Part shown: positions 1 to 6,958 of the stretch, one piece after another
Layout: every line of letters starts with the position of its first letter
Position numbering within the stretch: the stretch's first letter is position 1
Assembly: GCA_017648805.1 (NCBI GenBank)
Contig: JAGCIC010000113.1
Span: 1-7,830 of the forward strand
Direction: 5' to 3'
Source of the DNA: Clostridia bacterium
Lineage (GTDB): Bacteria > Bacillota_A > Clostridia > Christensenellales > Aristaeellaceae
DNA: 7,830 nucleotides
The notes under the pieces: generated by a model
Databases searched by the model: none
What the model was told of the DNA's origin: nothing
Seen by the model: only the letters and a program-made list of their open reading frames with translations
Position numbers and translations under genes: made by a program

Positions 1-2391
1 GACGTGGACAAGCACACCTTCCGCCACGAGAAATGCGATTTCTACAAGGCCAACCGTGCCCCCGCGCCCGAAGAGTTCAAGCCCCAGGCGGAGCTGATAA
101 AGCGCCTGCTCCCCGAGATGGGCATAAAGGTGCTGGAAAAGCAGGGCTACGAGGCGGACGACATACTGGGCACGGTGAGCCTGGAGTGCGAAAGGCGGAA
201 GATCCCCTGCCTGTTGGTCACGGGTGACCGGGACAGCTACCAGCTGGCGGGCGAATACACCACCATACTGTACACCAAGCGGGGCATCAGCGACACGGTC
301 AGGGTCACCCCCGAATGGATAAAGGAAAACTACGGCCTCACGCCCCGGCAGCTGATAGACGTGAAGAGCCTGATGGGCGACCAGTCGGACAACATCCCGG
401 GCGTTGCGGGCATAGGCGAAAAGACCGCCGTTAAGCTCATACAGAAATACGGCAGCGTGGAGAACGCGCTTGACGGCGCGGATGCGGGGGAAAAGGGCGC
501 GCTGAGGGAAAAGCTGCTTTCCGGCAGGCAGGACGCCCTGACCAGCCGCTTCCTGGCGGAGATAGTCCGGTCCGTCCCCATAGACATGGACTTTGACGGC
601 TGGACGACCGATGCCCTCGCGGGCGGTTACGAAACGCTCAAACGCCTGAAGCTCAGCCAGGTGATAGACAGGATGGAGCTGAAGCCCGAAGCGCCCGCGC
701 GGGAAAAGACTGTAAGTTTCACTGCCGCCCCGGCCAATGAGGCGGAGCCTGAGGAGCTGGAAAAGGCGGTAAAGCCGCTTATGGACGCCCCGGGCATCAT
801 AGCGGTGCACGCGGGCGAAAAGCTCACTCTGGCCCACATTAACGGCGCCTGCGTAAGCGTGAGCATGCAGGGCGACCTGCTCTCCCCGGGCCTGGACAGC
901 GCAGACGTGCTTGGCTGCCTGAAGGCGCTGTCCGAAGCGGGCCACACGCTGATATTCCACGACATAAAGGCGCTGGAAGGGGACACCTCCTTCCTGGAAG
1001 GCAAAAGCGAGGACACCATGCTGGCCGCCTACGCGGTCGATCCTTCCCGGGACGTGATGTCGCTTAAGAGCGCCTGTGACGCAGCGGAGTGCGGGTTTGA
1101 CGAAGCGAACCCCGCCGCAAGCGTGATGCGCCTGTGGCTGAAGGCTGAGGCCGCCCTTGACAGGGACGGGCTCATGAAACTGTACCGGGAGATAGAGCTG
1201 CCCCTGTGCTTCGTGCTCAAGCGCATGGAGACGGCGGGCTTCCTGGTGGACCGGGAGTATCTGGCAAAACTGGGGGAGACGTTCCGCCAAAGGCTGGAGA
1301 CCGCGGAAAAAGAGGTCTACCGCCTGGCGGGCAGGGAAGTCAACATCAACTCTCCCAAGCAGCTCAAGGAGCTTTTGTTCACCGAGCTCAGGCTGCCCGT
1401 GCCCGGGGGCAAGAAGACGGCGGCTTCCACATCGGCGGAAGTGCTGGAGGAATTAAAGGACGACTATCCGGTCTGCGGCTGGATACTGGAGTACAGGAAG
1501 TACCAGAAGCTGCAGTCCACATACATAGACGGGCTGCTGGGCCAGATCTCTTCGGACGGGCGGATACACACCCGCTTCGAGCAGGCGGTGACCGGCACGG
1601 GCAGGATCAGCTCCCGTGAGCCCAACCTGCAGAACATACCCGTGAGGACGGCGGTGGGCCGGGAACTCAGGCGCGCGTTCATACCCGAAGAGGGCTGCGT
1701 GCTGGCGGACGCGGATTACAGTCAGATAGAGTTAAGGGTGCTGGCGGCGCTCAGCGGCGACGAAAACATGATAAACGCGTTTTCGCAGGGGCAGGACATC
1801 CACGCCTCTACCGCGTCCAGGATATTCGGGGTGCCGATGGAGCTGGTGACCGGAGAAATGCGCTCCCGGGCGAAGGCGGTAAACTTCGGCACCGTATACG
1901 GCATAAGCGGTTTCGGCCTGGCCAAAAACACGGGCGTCACGCCCGCCGAGGCCAGGGGTTTCATAGACAGCTATTTCGCCCGCTATCCCCGGATAAAGGA
2001 ATACCTGGAGGCGAAAAAGCGGGAGGGGCGCGAGCAGGGCTTCGTGACCACGCTCCTGGGCCGGCGCAGGTACCTGCCGGAACTGGAGTCCTCCAACTTC
2101 CAGACCCGCGCCTTCGGCGAGCGCGTGGCCATGAACAGCCCCATACAGGGCACCGCGGCGGACATAATCAAGATCGCCATGATTAACACCGACCGGCTGC
2201 TCAGGGAAAAGGGGTTAAGGTCCCGCCTGATACTGCAGGTGCACGACGAGCTGATACTGGAATGCCCTTCGGAGGAAGCCGAAGCGGCGGGGAATATACT
2301 CAAACAGGCCATGGAAGGCGCTGTTACGCTCAAGGTGCCTCTTATAAGCGAGGTACACACGGGAGGAAACTGGGATGAGTGCAAACCGTAA
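1..2391 (+). CDS. polA: DNA polymerase I, 5'-truncated by the window edge
   Basis: DNA polymerase I, which removes RNA primers and fills gaps in replication and repair. The reading frame is open at base 1; by comparison with E. coli PolA roughly 60 N-terminal residues lie upstream. Three parts are visible. First, a 5'-3' exonuclease (FEN/PIN) domain with EADD (151-162), TGDRD (220-234) and GDQSDNIPG followed by a helix-hairpin-helix (376-435). Second, a 3'-5' exonuclease-like domain (about 760-1200) lacking the catalytic DxE of motif I, where GIIAVHAGE stands instead (793-819). Third, a family A polymerase domain with motif A DYSQIELR (1714-1737), motif B RSRAKAVNFGTVYG (1861-1902) and motif C QVHDELILE (2236-2262). 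The O-helix Arg, Lys, Phe and Tyr (codons 1861, 1873, 1885, 1897) are intact, so polymerase activity is expected. Phe at 1885 is the residue associated with discrimination against dideoxynucleotides in this family. The stop overlaps coaE. Confidence 0.98.
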   Translation, partial: DVDKHTFRHEKCDFYKANRAPAPEEFKPQAELIKRLLPEMGIKVLEKQGYEADDILGTVSLECERRKIPCLLVTGDRDSYQLAGEYTTILYTKRGISDTVRVTPEWIKENYGLTPRQLIDVKSLMGDQSDNIPGVAGIGEKTAVKLIQKYGSVENALDGADAGEKGALREKLLSGRQDALTSRFLAEIVRSVPIDMDFDGWTTDALAGGYETLKRLKLSQVIDRMELKPEAPAREKTVSFTAAPANEAEPEELEKAVKPLMDAPGIIAVHAGEKLTLAHINGACVSVSMQGDLLSPGLDSADVLGCLKALSEAGHTLIFHDIKALEGDTSFLEGKSEDTMLAAYAVDPSRDVMSLKSACDAAECGFDEANPAASVMRLWLKAEAALDRDGLMKLYREIELPLCFVLKRMETAGFLVDREYLAKLGETFRQRLETAEKEVYRLAGREVNINSPKQLKELLFTELRLPVPGGKKTAASTSAEVLEELKDDYPVCGWILEYRKYQKLQSTYIDGLLGQISSDGRIHTRFEQAVTGTGRISSREPNLQNIPVRTAVGRELRRAFIPEEGCVLADADYSQIELRVLAALSGDENMINAFSQGQDIHASTASRIFGVPMELVTGEMRSRAKAVNFGTVYGISGFGLAKNTGVTPAEARGFIDSYFARYPRIKEYLEAKKREGREQGFVTTLLGRRRYLPELESSNFQTRAFGERVAMNSPIQGTAADIIKIAMINTDRLLREKGLRSRLILQVHDELILECPSEEAEAAGNILKQAMEGAVTLKVPLISEVHTGGNWDECKP
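2362..2366 (+). promoter_or_regulatory. Ribosome binding site of coaE
   Basis: GGAGG lies inside the last codons of polA, 8 bases before the ATG at 2375. It fixes the coaE start and shows that coaE is initiated within polA, probably coupled to polA translation. Confidence 0.8.
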
Positions 2392-3019
2392 CATTTACAT
2401 AGTGGGGCTGACCGGCGGAATCGCTTCGGGCAAAAGCGAAGCGGCTCGCATGCTGGGCGACATGGGCGCCCGGTGCATCGACGCGGACGCCATCTCCCGC
2501 CGGCTCACAAGCGAGCCCGGGGAGACGCTGGACATGATCCGCGCCGAGTTCGGCGACGAAGTGTTCGACAGTGACGGCGCGCTCATCCGTTCCAAACTGG
2601 CGGACATAGTGTTCAACGACCCCGCAAGGCGCAAGGCGCTGGACGCGCTCACCCATCCCCTGATACAGAAGACCATGCTGGACGAGGTGGAGCAGGCGGA
2701 CAGGGCAGGAGAGAAGATCGTGTTTCTGAACGTGCCGCTGCTGTTCGAGACGGGCATGGACGCCCTGTGCGATGAGACCTGGCTGATAAGCTGCGACGAG
2801 GACGTGCAGCTGGACCGGCTGATGGAGCGGGACGGCATGGGCGAGGATCAGGCCAAGGCGCGCATCGCCTCCCAGATGTCCCTGGAAGACAAGACCCGCC
2901 GCGCCAACGTGGTGATAGACAACCGCGGCCAGCTGGACAGGCTGTACTCCCAGCTGTCCAATCAGTACCAGGCGCTGGTAAAGAAAGTGAACCGCCTGGA
3001 CAGGGAAGATAACGAATGA
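2375..3019 (+). CDS. coaE: Dephospho-CoA kinase
   Basis: Phosphorylates the 3'-hydroxyl of the dephospho-CoA ribose with ATP, the final step of coenzyme A synthesis, in the cytoplasm. The 214-residue protein is of normal family length (about 200). Visible signatures are the Walker A loop GGIASGKS (residues 14-21), the DAD motif (36-38), THPLI (93-97), the strand with PLLFE, and the C-terminal RIASQ and ANVVIDNRG blocks typical of CoaE. The ATG at 2375 is chosen because GGAGG sits 8 bases upstream and the P-loop begins 13 residues in, as in homologues. It overlaps the end of polA by 17 bases and the next gene by 4 bases (ATGA). polA and coaE are also near each other in many Bacillota genomes, which supports the call. 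Confidence 0.97.
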   Translation: MSANRNIYIVGLTGGIASGKSEAARMLGDMGARCIDADAISRRLTSEPGETLDMIRAEFGDEVFDSDGALIRSKLADIVFNDPARRKALDALTHPLIQKTMLDEVEQADRAGEKIVFLNVPLLFETGMDALCDETWLISCDEDVQLDRLMERDGMGEDQAKARIASQMSLEDKTRRANVVIDNRGQLDRLYSQLSNQYQALVKKVNRLDREDNE

Positions 3020-4545
3020 CGAAACGGATCTTCTGCGCGCTGCTGGCGCTGGCGCTGGCGTTTTCCGGCGCTGCGTGCGCCGCGGGCATGTCGCGCTTCA
3101 TAATAGGTACGGTGTACCAGCGGGGGGCGGCCATAAACCCCCTGTACTGCACCCAGAGGGACCTGGTGAGCGTGAACAACCTGGTGTTCGAGGGCGTTAT
3201 GACGCTGAGCGACGAACTCAGGCCCACGCCGGAACTGTGCCTGTCATATTTCGTGAACGGTAAGACGGTCACGTTTGAACTGAGGCAGAACGTGCGTTTC
3301 CACGACGGCACGTACTTAAGCGCCAACGACGTGTACGAGAGCTATCGCAGGATAAAGAACATAGGCGAGAACTCCCCCTATTACAGCCGCTGCCAGTACA
3401 TAAGCAAGATGGAGGTAGTGGATCTGTACACGGTCAGGGTCACGGGGGAGCACGAAAGCGTCATGACCCTGTATGCCATGACCTATCCCGTGCTGCACCG
3501 CAGCACCCTTGACGAGACGCTGCCCACCGGCACCGGCCCCTACATGTACGCATATTCCGACGCGGACTGGATCCAGCTGGACGCCAACCCCTACTGGTGG
3601 AAAAAAGCGCCCGTGGTGGACACGGTGTACATCTACCGCTACGACGAGACCGGGGACGCGCTGAAGGCGCTTACCGGCGGTGAAGTGAACGCGGTGCCCA
3701 CCCGCAGCCAGACCGCGGCGCTGGGCCGGCTGCTCAACGACCGCATGAGCGTGGACTACTCCACCCTCACCTACGAGATGCTCATCCCCAATAACAGAAA
3801 GCAGATATTCAACGACGTGCGCACCCGCCAGGCCATAATGTACGCCATAGACACGTCCGTGATCGCGAAGAACATATACATGGACATGGTCATGGAGAGC
3901 GAGGTGCCGGTGATCACCGGGTCCTGGCTGTACGAGCCCCAGAGCGCCGTGTACTACAAATCACCGGAAAGGGCGCTGATGCTGCTCAAGGAAGCGGGCT
4001 GGGGAGACTTTAACGGCGACGGCATACTTGACAAGGTGGTGGACGGCGTTCTGGTGCAGCTGGAGTTCACCATCACCACCTGCGTGGACGATGCCGCAAA
4101 CACCCGCGCCCACGCCGCGGAGCTGATCAGTGACCAGCTCAGGATACTGGGCATAAGCATAAGCGTGAGCACGGTCAGCAAGTCCACCTTGCAGAAGCGC
4201 CTTAAGAACGGGGACTTCGAGATGGTGCTGTGCGGCATGAACCTGTCCGTAATGCCGGACCTCACCTTCCTGCTGAATTCCCAGGGGCGCATGAACTATT
4301 CCGGTTATTCGTCTGCGGATATGAATTCGCTTTTAAGGCAGCTGTACGACGCCAAGGACGAGACGAGTTTCAAGGCCGTGATGAGCCAGATACAGCTCAA
4401 GATCGCGGAAGACCTGCCCTTCCTGGGACTGTTCTTCAGGAAAGGCACGCTGATGACCACTTCCCAGGTGAGCGGCCTGGGGGCCATAATCGAAGGAGAC
4501 GTGTTCAAGGGCTTCGAGTACATCGAGTTCCTTGAGACCAGATAG
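3016..4545 (+). CDS. Exported family-5 ABC transporter solute-binding protein (oligopeptide/dipeptide/nickel type)
   Basis: Extracytoplasmic ligand-binding protein of the SBP_bac_5 family (OppA/DppA/NikA relatives), 509 residues, a normal family length. The N-terminus is a clear Sec signal: TKR, then a hydrophobic LALALAF core and GAACAAG. Cys21 could be a lipidation site, but GAAC lacks the usual Leu/Val/Ile at -3, so cleavage by signal peptidase I near Ala-Cys-Ala is an alternative. Family marks are the LRQNVRFHDG block (His-Asp-Gly at 96-98), TGTGPY followed by NPYWW, DVRTRQAIMYAID, and GDFNGDGILD at about 330-339. The ATG at 3016 overlaps the coaE stop (ATGA) and directly precedes the signal peptide. 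No permease or ATPase gene is adjacent, so it is either an orphan binding protein serving a transporter elsewhere or has another role. The ligand cannot be told from sequence. Confidence 0.92.
   Translation: MTKRIFCALLALALAFSGAACAAGMSRFIIGTVYQRGAAINPLYCTQRDLVSVNNLVFEGVMTLSDELRPTPELCLSYFVNGKTVTFELRQNVRFHDGTYLSANDVYESYRRIKNIGENSPYYSRCQYISKMEVVDLYTVRVTGEHESVMTLYAMTYPVLHRSTLDETLPTGTGPYMYAYSDADWIQLDANPYWWKKAPVVDTVYIYRYDETGDALKALTGGEVNAVPTRSQTAALGRLLNDRMSVDYSTLTYEMLIPNNRKQIFNDVRTRQAIMYAIDTSVIAKNIYMDMVMESEVPVITGSWLYEPQSAVYYKSPERALMLLKEAGWGDFNGDGILDKVVDGVLVQLEFTITTCVDDAANTRAHAAELISDQLRILGISISVSTVSKSTLQKRLKNGDFEMVLCGMNLSVMPDLTFLLNSQGRMNYSGYSSADMNSLLRQLYDAKDETSFKAVMSQIQLKIAEDLPFLGLFFRKGTLMTTSQVSGLGAIIEGDVFKGFEYIEFLETR
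3043..3060 (+). repeat. Three perfect copies of CTGGCG in the signal peptide
   Basis: CTGGCG is repeated three times without change and encodes Leu-Ala-Leu-Ala-Leu-Ala, the hydrophobic core of the signal peptide. Gain or loss of one unit would keep the frame and change core length by two residues. This is probably a simple consequence of codon preference. Confidence 0.8.
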
Positions 4546-4556
4546 CAATTTCACCG

Positions 4557-4564
4557 AAAGGGAG
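4557..4564 (+). promoter_or_regulatory. Ribosome binding site of the galactokinase-family gene
   Basis: AAAGGGAG lies in the 24-base gap after the stop at 4545, 5 bases before the ATG at 4570. The gap is one of only two non-coding stretches in the window and holds no terminator hairpin or recognisable promoter. Confidence 0.7.
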
Positions 4565-4569
4565 AAACT

Positions 4570-5793
4570 ATGGACTTATTGCGGCTTTACGGCACTCCGG
4601 AAAACGCCCGGAAACAGCAGCAGCGTTTTGAAAGCATGAAAAGCGCGTTTGCCGGCATATTCGGCAGCGCTGAAGGCACCTGCCTCATCTCCGCCCCCGG
4701 CAGGACCGAGATAGCCGGCAACCACACCGACCACAATCACGGCCGGGTGCTGGCCGCCAGCGTGGATCTGGATACCGTGGCGCTGGTCAGGAAAAACGGC
4801 ACGGACTCTGTGCGCCTGATATCGGACGCGCTGAAGGCGCCGGTGGAGTGCGACCTTAAGCAGCTGGAGCCGGTAAAAGAAGAGGCGGGCACCAGCCCCG
4901 CGCTGGTAAGAGGCATGGCTGCCGGGCTCAAAAACCGGGGTTATGCGGTCGGCGGCTTTGACGCCTACGTGACCAGCAACGTTTTAAGCGGCAGCGGTTT
5001 AAGCTCATCCGCCGCTTTCGAGGTGATGGTGGGCAAGATATTCGGCGTGCTGTTCAACTCAGACGCGCTGTCCGCGCCGGACAACGCGGTGGTCGCCCAG
5101 TGGGCGGAAAACAACTATTTCATGAAGCCCTGCGGGCTGATGGACCAGATGGCGTCCTCCGTGGGCGGGCTGGTGACCATCGATTTCGGCGTGGACCCCG
5201 CCAAAGTGGAAAAGATAGAATACGACTTCGCCGGGAAGGGCTACTGCGCCTGCGTGGTGAGCTGCGGCGGCGAGCACGGCAACCTGACGGGCGAATACGC
5301 CGCCATACCCGCCGAGATGAAGCAGGTGGCGAAGCTGCTGGGCGGCGAGACGTTAAGGGACGTGGCGGATAAGATCGAGGTTTCCCTGCCCATGCTCAAA
5401 AACAGGGTGCCCGACCGGGCGATACTTCGCGCCCTGCACTTCCTGGACGAGGACAGGCGCGTGCCCGGACTGGTCAGGTGCCTTAAAAATGACGACCTGG
5501 AAGGCTTCTTCAAGGGCATAATCGAAAGCGGCGAAAGCAGCTGGAAACTGCTGCAGAACCTGTACGTGGCGGGCTCCTCCAACCAGGAGATGCCCCTGGC
5601 GCTGGAAATGAGCCGGCGCTTCCTTGAGGGCAGGGGCGCGTGGAGGGTGCACGGCGGCGGATTCGCCGGCACCATACTGGCCTTCGTGAAGCTTGAGGAC
5701 CTGCCCGCATACACCGAATATATGGAAGCGGTGTTCGGCAAGGGCGCCGTGAAGCCGCTGTACTTAAGGCCGGTCGGAGCGGTCAGGCTGTGA
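4570..5793 (+). CDS. galK: Galactokinase-family GHMP sugar kinase
   Basis: Best read as galactokinase (ATP + galactose to galactose 1-phosphate, Leloir pathway, cytoplasm). The 407-residue protein has all three GHMP kinase motifs: motif 1 PGRTEIAGNHTDHNHG (43-58), the phosphate-binding loop GSGLSSSAA (141-149), and motif 3 HGGGFAGT (361-368). The likely catalytic pair is Arg45 with Asp192 in CGLMDQ. In motif 1 the canonical GEHTDY is GNHTDH: the Glu that contacts the sugar in characterised galactokinases is Asn51, while His52 and Asp54 are kept. From memory, this variant is shared by a group of clostridial proteins annotated as galactokinase, so substrate specificity may differ from classical GalK. 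No galT, galE or sugar transporter gene is in view. The start is supported by a good ribosome site; the stop overlaps the next gene by 4 bases. Family assignment is firm, the exact substrate is not. Confidence 0.88.
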   Translation: MDLLRLYGTPENARKQQQRFESMKSAFAGIFGSAEGTCLISAPGRTEIAGNHTDHNHGRVLAASVDLDTVALVRKNGTDSVRLISDALKAPVECDLKQLEPVKEEAGTSPALVRGMAAGLKNRGYAVGGFDAYVTSNVLSGSGLSSSAAFEVMVGKIFGVLFNSDALSAPDNAVVAQWAENNYFMKPCGLMDQMASSVGGLVTIDFGVDPAKVEKIEYDFAGKGYCACVVSCGGEHGNLTGEYAAIPAEMKQVAKLLGGETLRDVADKIEVSLPMLKNRVPDRAILRALHFLDEDRRVPGLVRCLKNDDLEGFFKGIIESGESSWKLLQNLYVAGSSNQEMPLALEMSRRFLEGRGAWRVHGGGFAGTILAFVKLEDLPAYTEYMEAVFGKGAVKPLYLRPVGAVRL

Positions 5794-6266
5794 GGCTGGT
5801 AAGCGGCAGCGAAAACGAGACGTTCCTTATCGGCAGGACGCTGGGCAGCTGCCTGAAAGCGGGCGACACGGTGCTTCTCAGGGGCGACCTGGGCACGGGC
5901 AAAAGCGTGCTGGCCCGTGGGATCGCTTCCGCCTTGGGCGTGGACCGGCCCATGGCGAGCCCGTCCTTCACCATAATGCAGCCGTATGAGGGCGCCTGCC
6001 CGGTGTACCACTTTGACCTGTACCGCTTAAGCGACCCGGAGGAGATCTACTTCGCGGGCCTCGAGGAGCACATAGGCGGGGACGGCGTGGCGGTCATAGA
6101 GTGGCCGGAGATACTGGACGAAAAGCCCGCCGTACGCTGTGAGATCGATATTTCCCGGGGAGAGGGATACGAAACGCGCGAACTGGAGGTCGGATTGACC
6201 GGCATGGAAGCCCGCGCGCAGGAGATATACCGGCTTCTCGAACCGTTTTCGGAGGCATCCGCTTGA
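5790..6266 (+). CDS. tsaE: tRNA t6A biosynthesis ATPase TsaE
   Basis: ATPase of the bacterial system that adds threonylcarbamoyl to A37 of ANN-decoding tRNAs, acting with TsaB and TsaD. The 158-residue protein is of usual size (about 150). It shows Walker A GDLGTGKS (32-39), the SPSFTIMQPY segment (57-66), YHFDLYRL (73-80), GLEEH (90-94) and VIEWPE (102-107), together diagnostic of TsaE (YjeE/YdiB). The start is GTG at 5790, overlapping the galK stop as GTGA. A weak GGAG lies at 5776-5779 with a longish 10-base spacing, so translation probably depends on coupling to galK. Its neighbour tsaB follows with another 4-base overlap, as expected for partners of one complex. Confidence 0.96.
   Translation: MRLVSGSENETFLIGRTLGSCLKAGDTVLLRGDLGTGKSVLARGIASALGVDRPMASPSFTIMQPYEGACPVYHFDLYRLSDPEEIYFAGLEEHIGGDGVAVIEWPEILDEKPAVRCEIDISRGEGYETRELEVGLTGMEARAQEIYRLLEPFSEASA
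6251..6255 (+). promoter_or_regulatory. Ribosome binding site of tsaB
   Basis: GGAGG within the end of tsaE, 7 bases before TTG at 6263. It decides the unusual TTG start, from which the family N-terminus NICALDTA begins immediately. Confidence 0.8.
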
Positions 6267-6958
6267 ATATATGCGCGCTTGACACCGCTTCCCTGGCCTG
6301 CTCCGTGGCGCTGATGACGGACGGGAAGCTGAGGGGTGAAAGGCTGGCCAACAACGGGCTCACCCACTCCCAGACGCTCATGCCCATGCTGGAGGAGCTG
6401 TTAAGGAGCGAAGGGCTGCGCCCCAAAGACATAGACGTATTCGCCGCCGTGACGGGGCCCGGCTCCTTTACGGGGGTGCGCATAGGCGTATGCGCGGCAA
6501 AGGGGCTGTGCGAGGCCACGGGCGCGAAGGCCGCCAAAGCGGACGCGCTGGAGGTGCTGGCCCGGGCCGCCGCTTACGAGGGGCTGATACTGCCCATACT
6601 TGACGCAAGGCGGCAGCAGGTGTATACTGCCCTTTTCAGGAAGTCGGGCGGAGAGCTCGCTCGTCTCACGGACGACATGGCCGCGCCCCTTGCCGAAGTC
6701 CTGGAATCCCTGCCGGGAAACGAGCGCGTGCTGGTCACCGGCGACGGGCTGAACGTGCACGAAACGGCGGTAAGAGAGGCGCTGGGGGACAGGGCGGTCA
6801 TAGCGTCCCAATCCCAGAGAGTGATACGCGCTTCCGCCGCCTGCGAGATCGTAAACGCGAGGCCGGAGTGCGTTATGGACGCTCTGGAACTCACTCCTCT
6901 TTATTTAAGGATGTCCCAGGCGGAAAGGGAGCGGGCGGAAAGGCAGAAAGGCGAATGA
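6263..6958 (+). CDS. tsaB: tRNA t6A biosynthesis scaffold protein TsaB
   Basis: Partner and scaffold of TsaD in tRNA t6A37 synthesis; an ASKHA-fold protein with no catalytic site of its own. The 231 residues match the usual family length. Visible signatures are LDTASLACSVAL near the N-terminus, THSQTLMPML (34-43), and GPGSFTGVRIG (65-75), the hallmark of TsaB (YeaZ/YdiC). The C-terminal PLYLRMSQAE is also typical. The start is TTG at 6263, overlapping the tsaE stop as TTGA, with GGAGG 7 bases upstream; an ATG start would remove the conserved N-terminal strand. The stop overlaps the rimI start (ATGA). The catalytic partner tsaD is not in the visible part of this operon. Confidence 0.96.
   Translation: MNICALDTASLACSVALMTDGKLRGERLANNGLTHSQTLMPMLEELLRSEGLRPKDIDVFAAVTGPGSFTGVRIGVCAAKGLCEATGAKAAKADALEVLARAAAYEGLILPILDARRQQVYTALFRKSGGELARLTDDMAAPLAEVLESLPGNERVLVTGDGLNVHETAVREALGDRAVIASQSQRVIRASAACEIVNARPECVMDALELTPLYLRMSQAERERAERQKGE

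Noticed and set aside
4..6. GTG at base 4 as the true start of polA
   Set aside because: The frame is open to the window edge and the protein here begins inside the 5'-3' exonuclease domain, missing about 60 conserved residues; the gene clearly starts upstream.
1206..1619. A 137-residue open frame nested in polA on the + strand
   Set aside because: Gly/Arg/Ala-rich low-complexity translation typical of a frame-shifted GC-rich gene, inside conserved PolA sequence, with no separate evidence.
4006..4032. EF-hand or dockerin-like calcium loop DFNGDGILD in the binding protein
   Set aside because: A similar Gly/Asp-rich segment (GDGI...) is common at this place in family-5 binding proteins, so it is a family feature and not an acquired module.
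4546..4569. Internal promoter or terminator in the gap before galK
   Set aside because: Only 24 bases; no inverted repeat with a T-run and no spaced -35/-10 pair could be found.
1453..6910. Streptomyces-like bldA control through rare TTA codons
   Set aside because: TTA occurs in essential housekeeping genes (polA, tsaE, tsaB), and the gene content and codon use are not actinobacterial.
6868..6954. In-frame upstream ATG giving a 29-residue longer RimI
   Set aside because: The extra residues only read tsaB in another frame and do not resemble RimI; the ATGA overlap at 6955 fits the other junctions of the operon.
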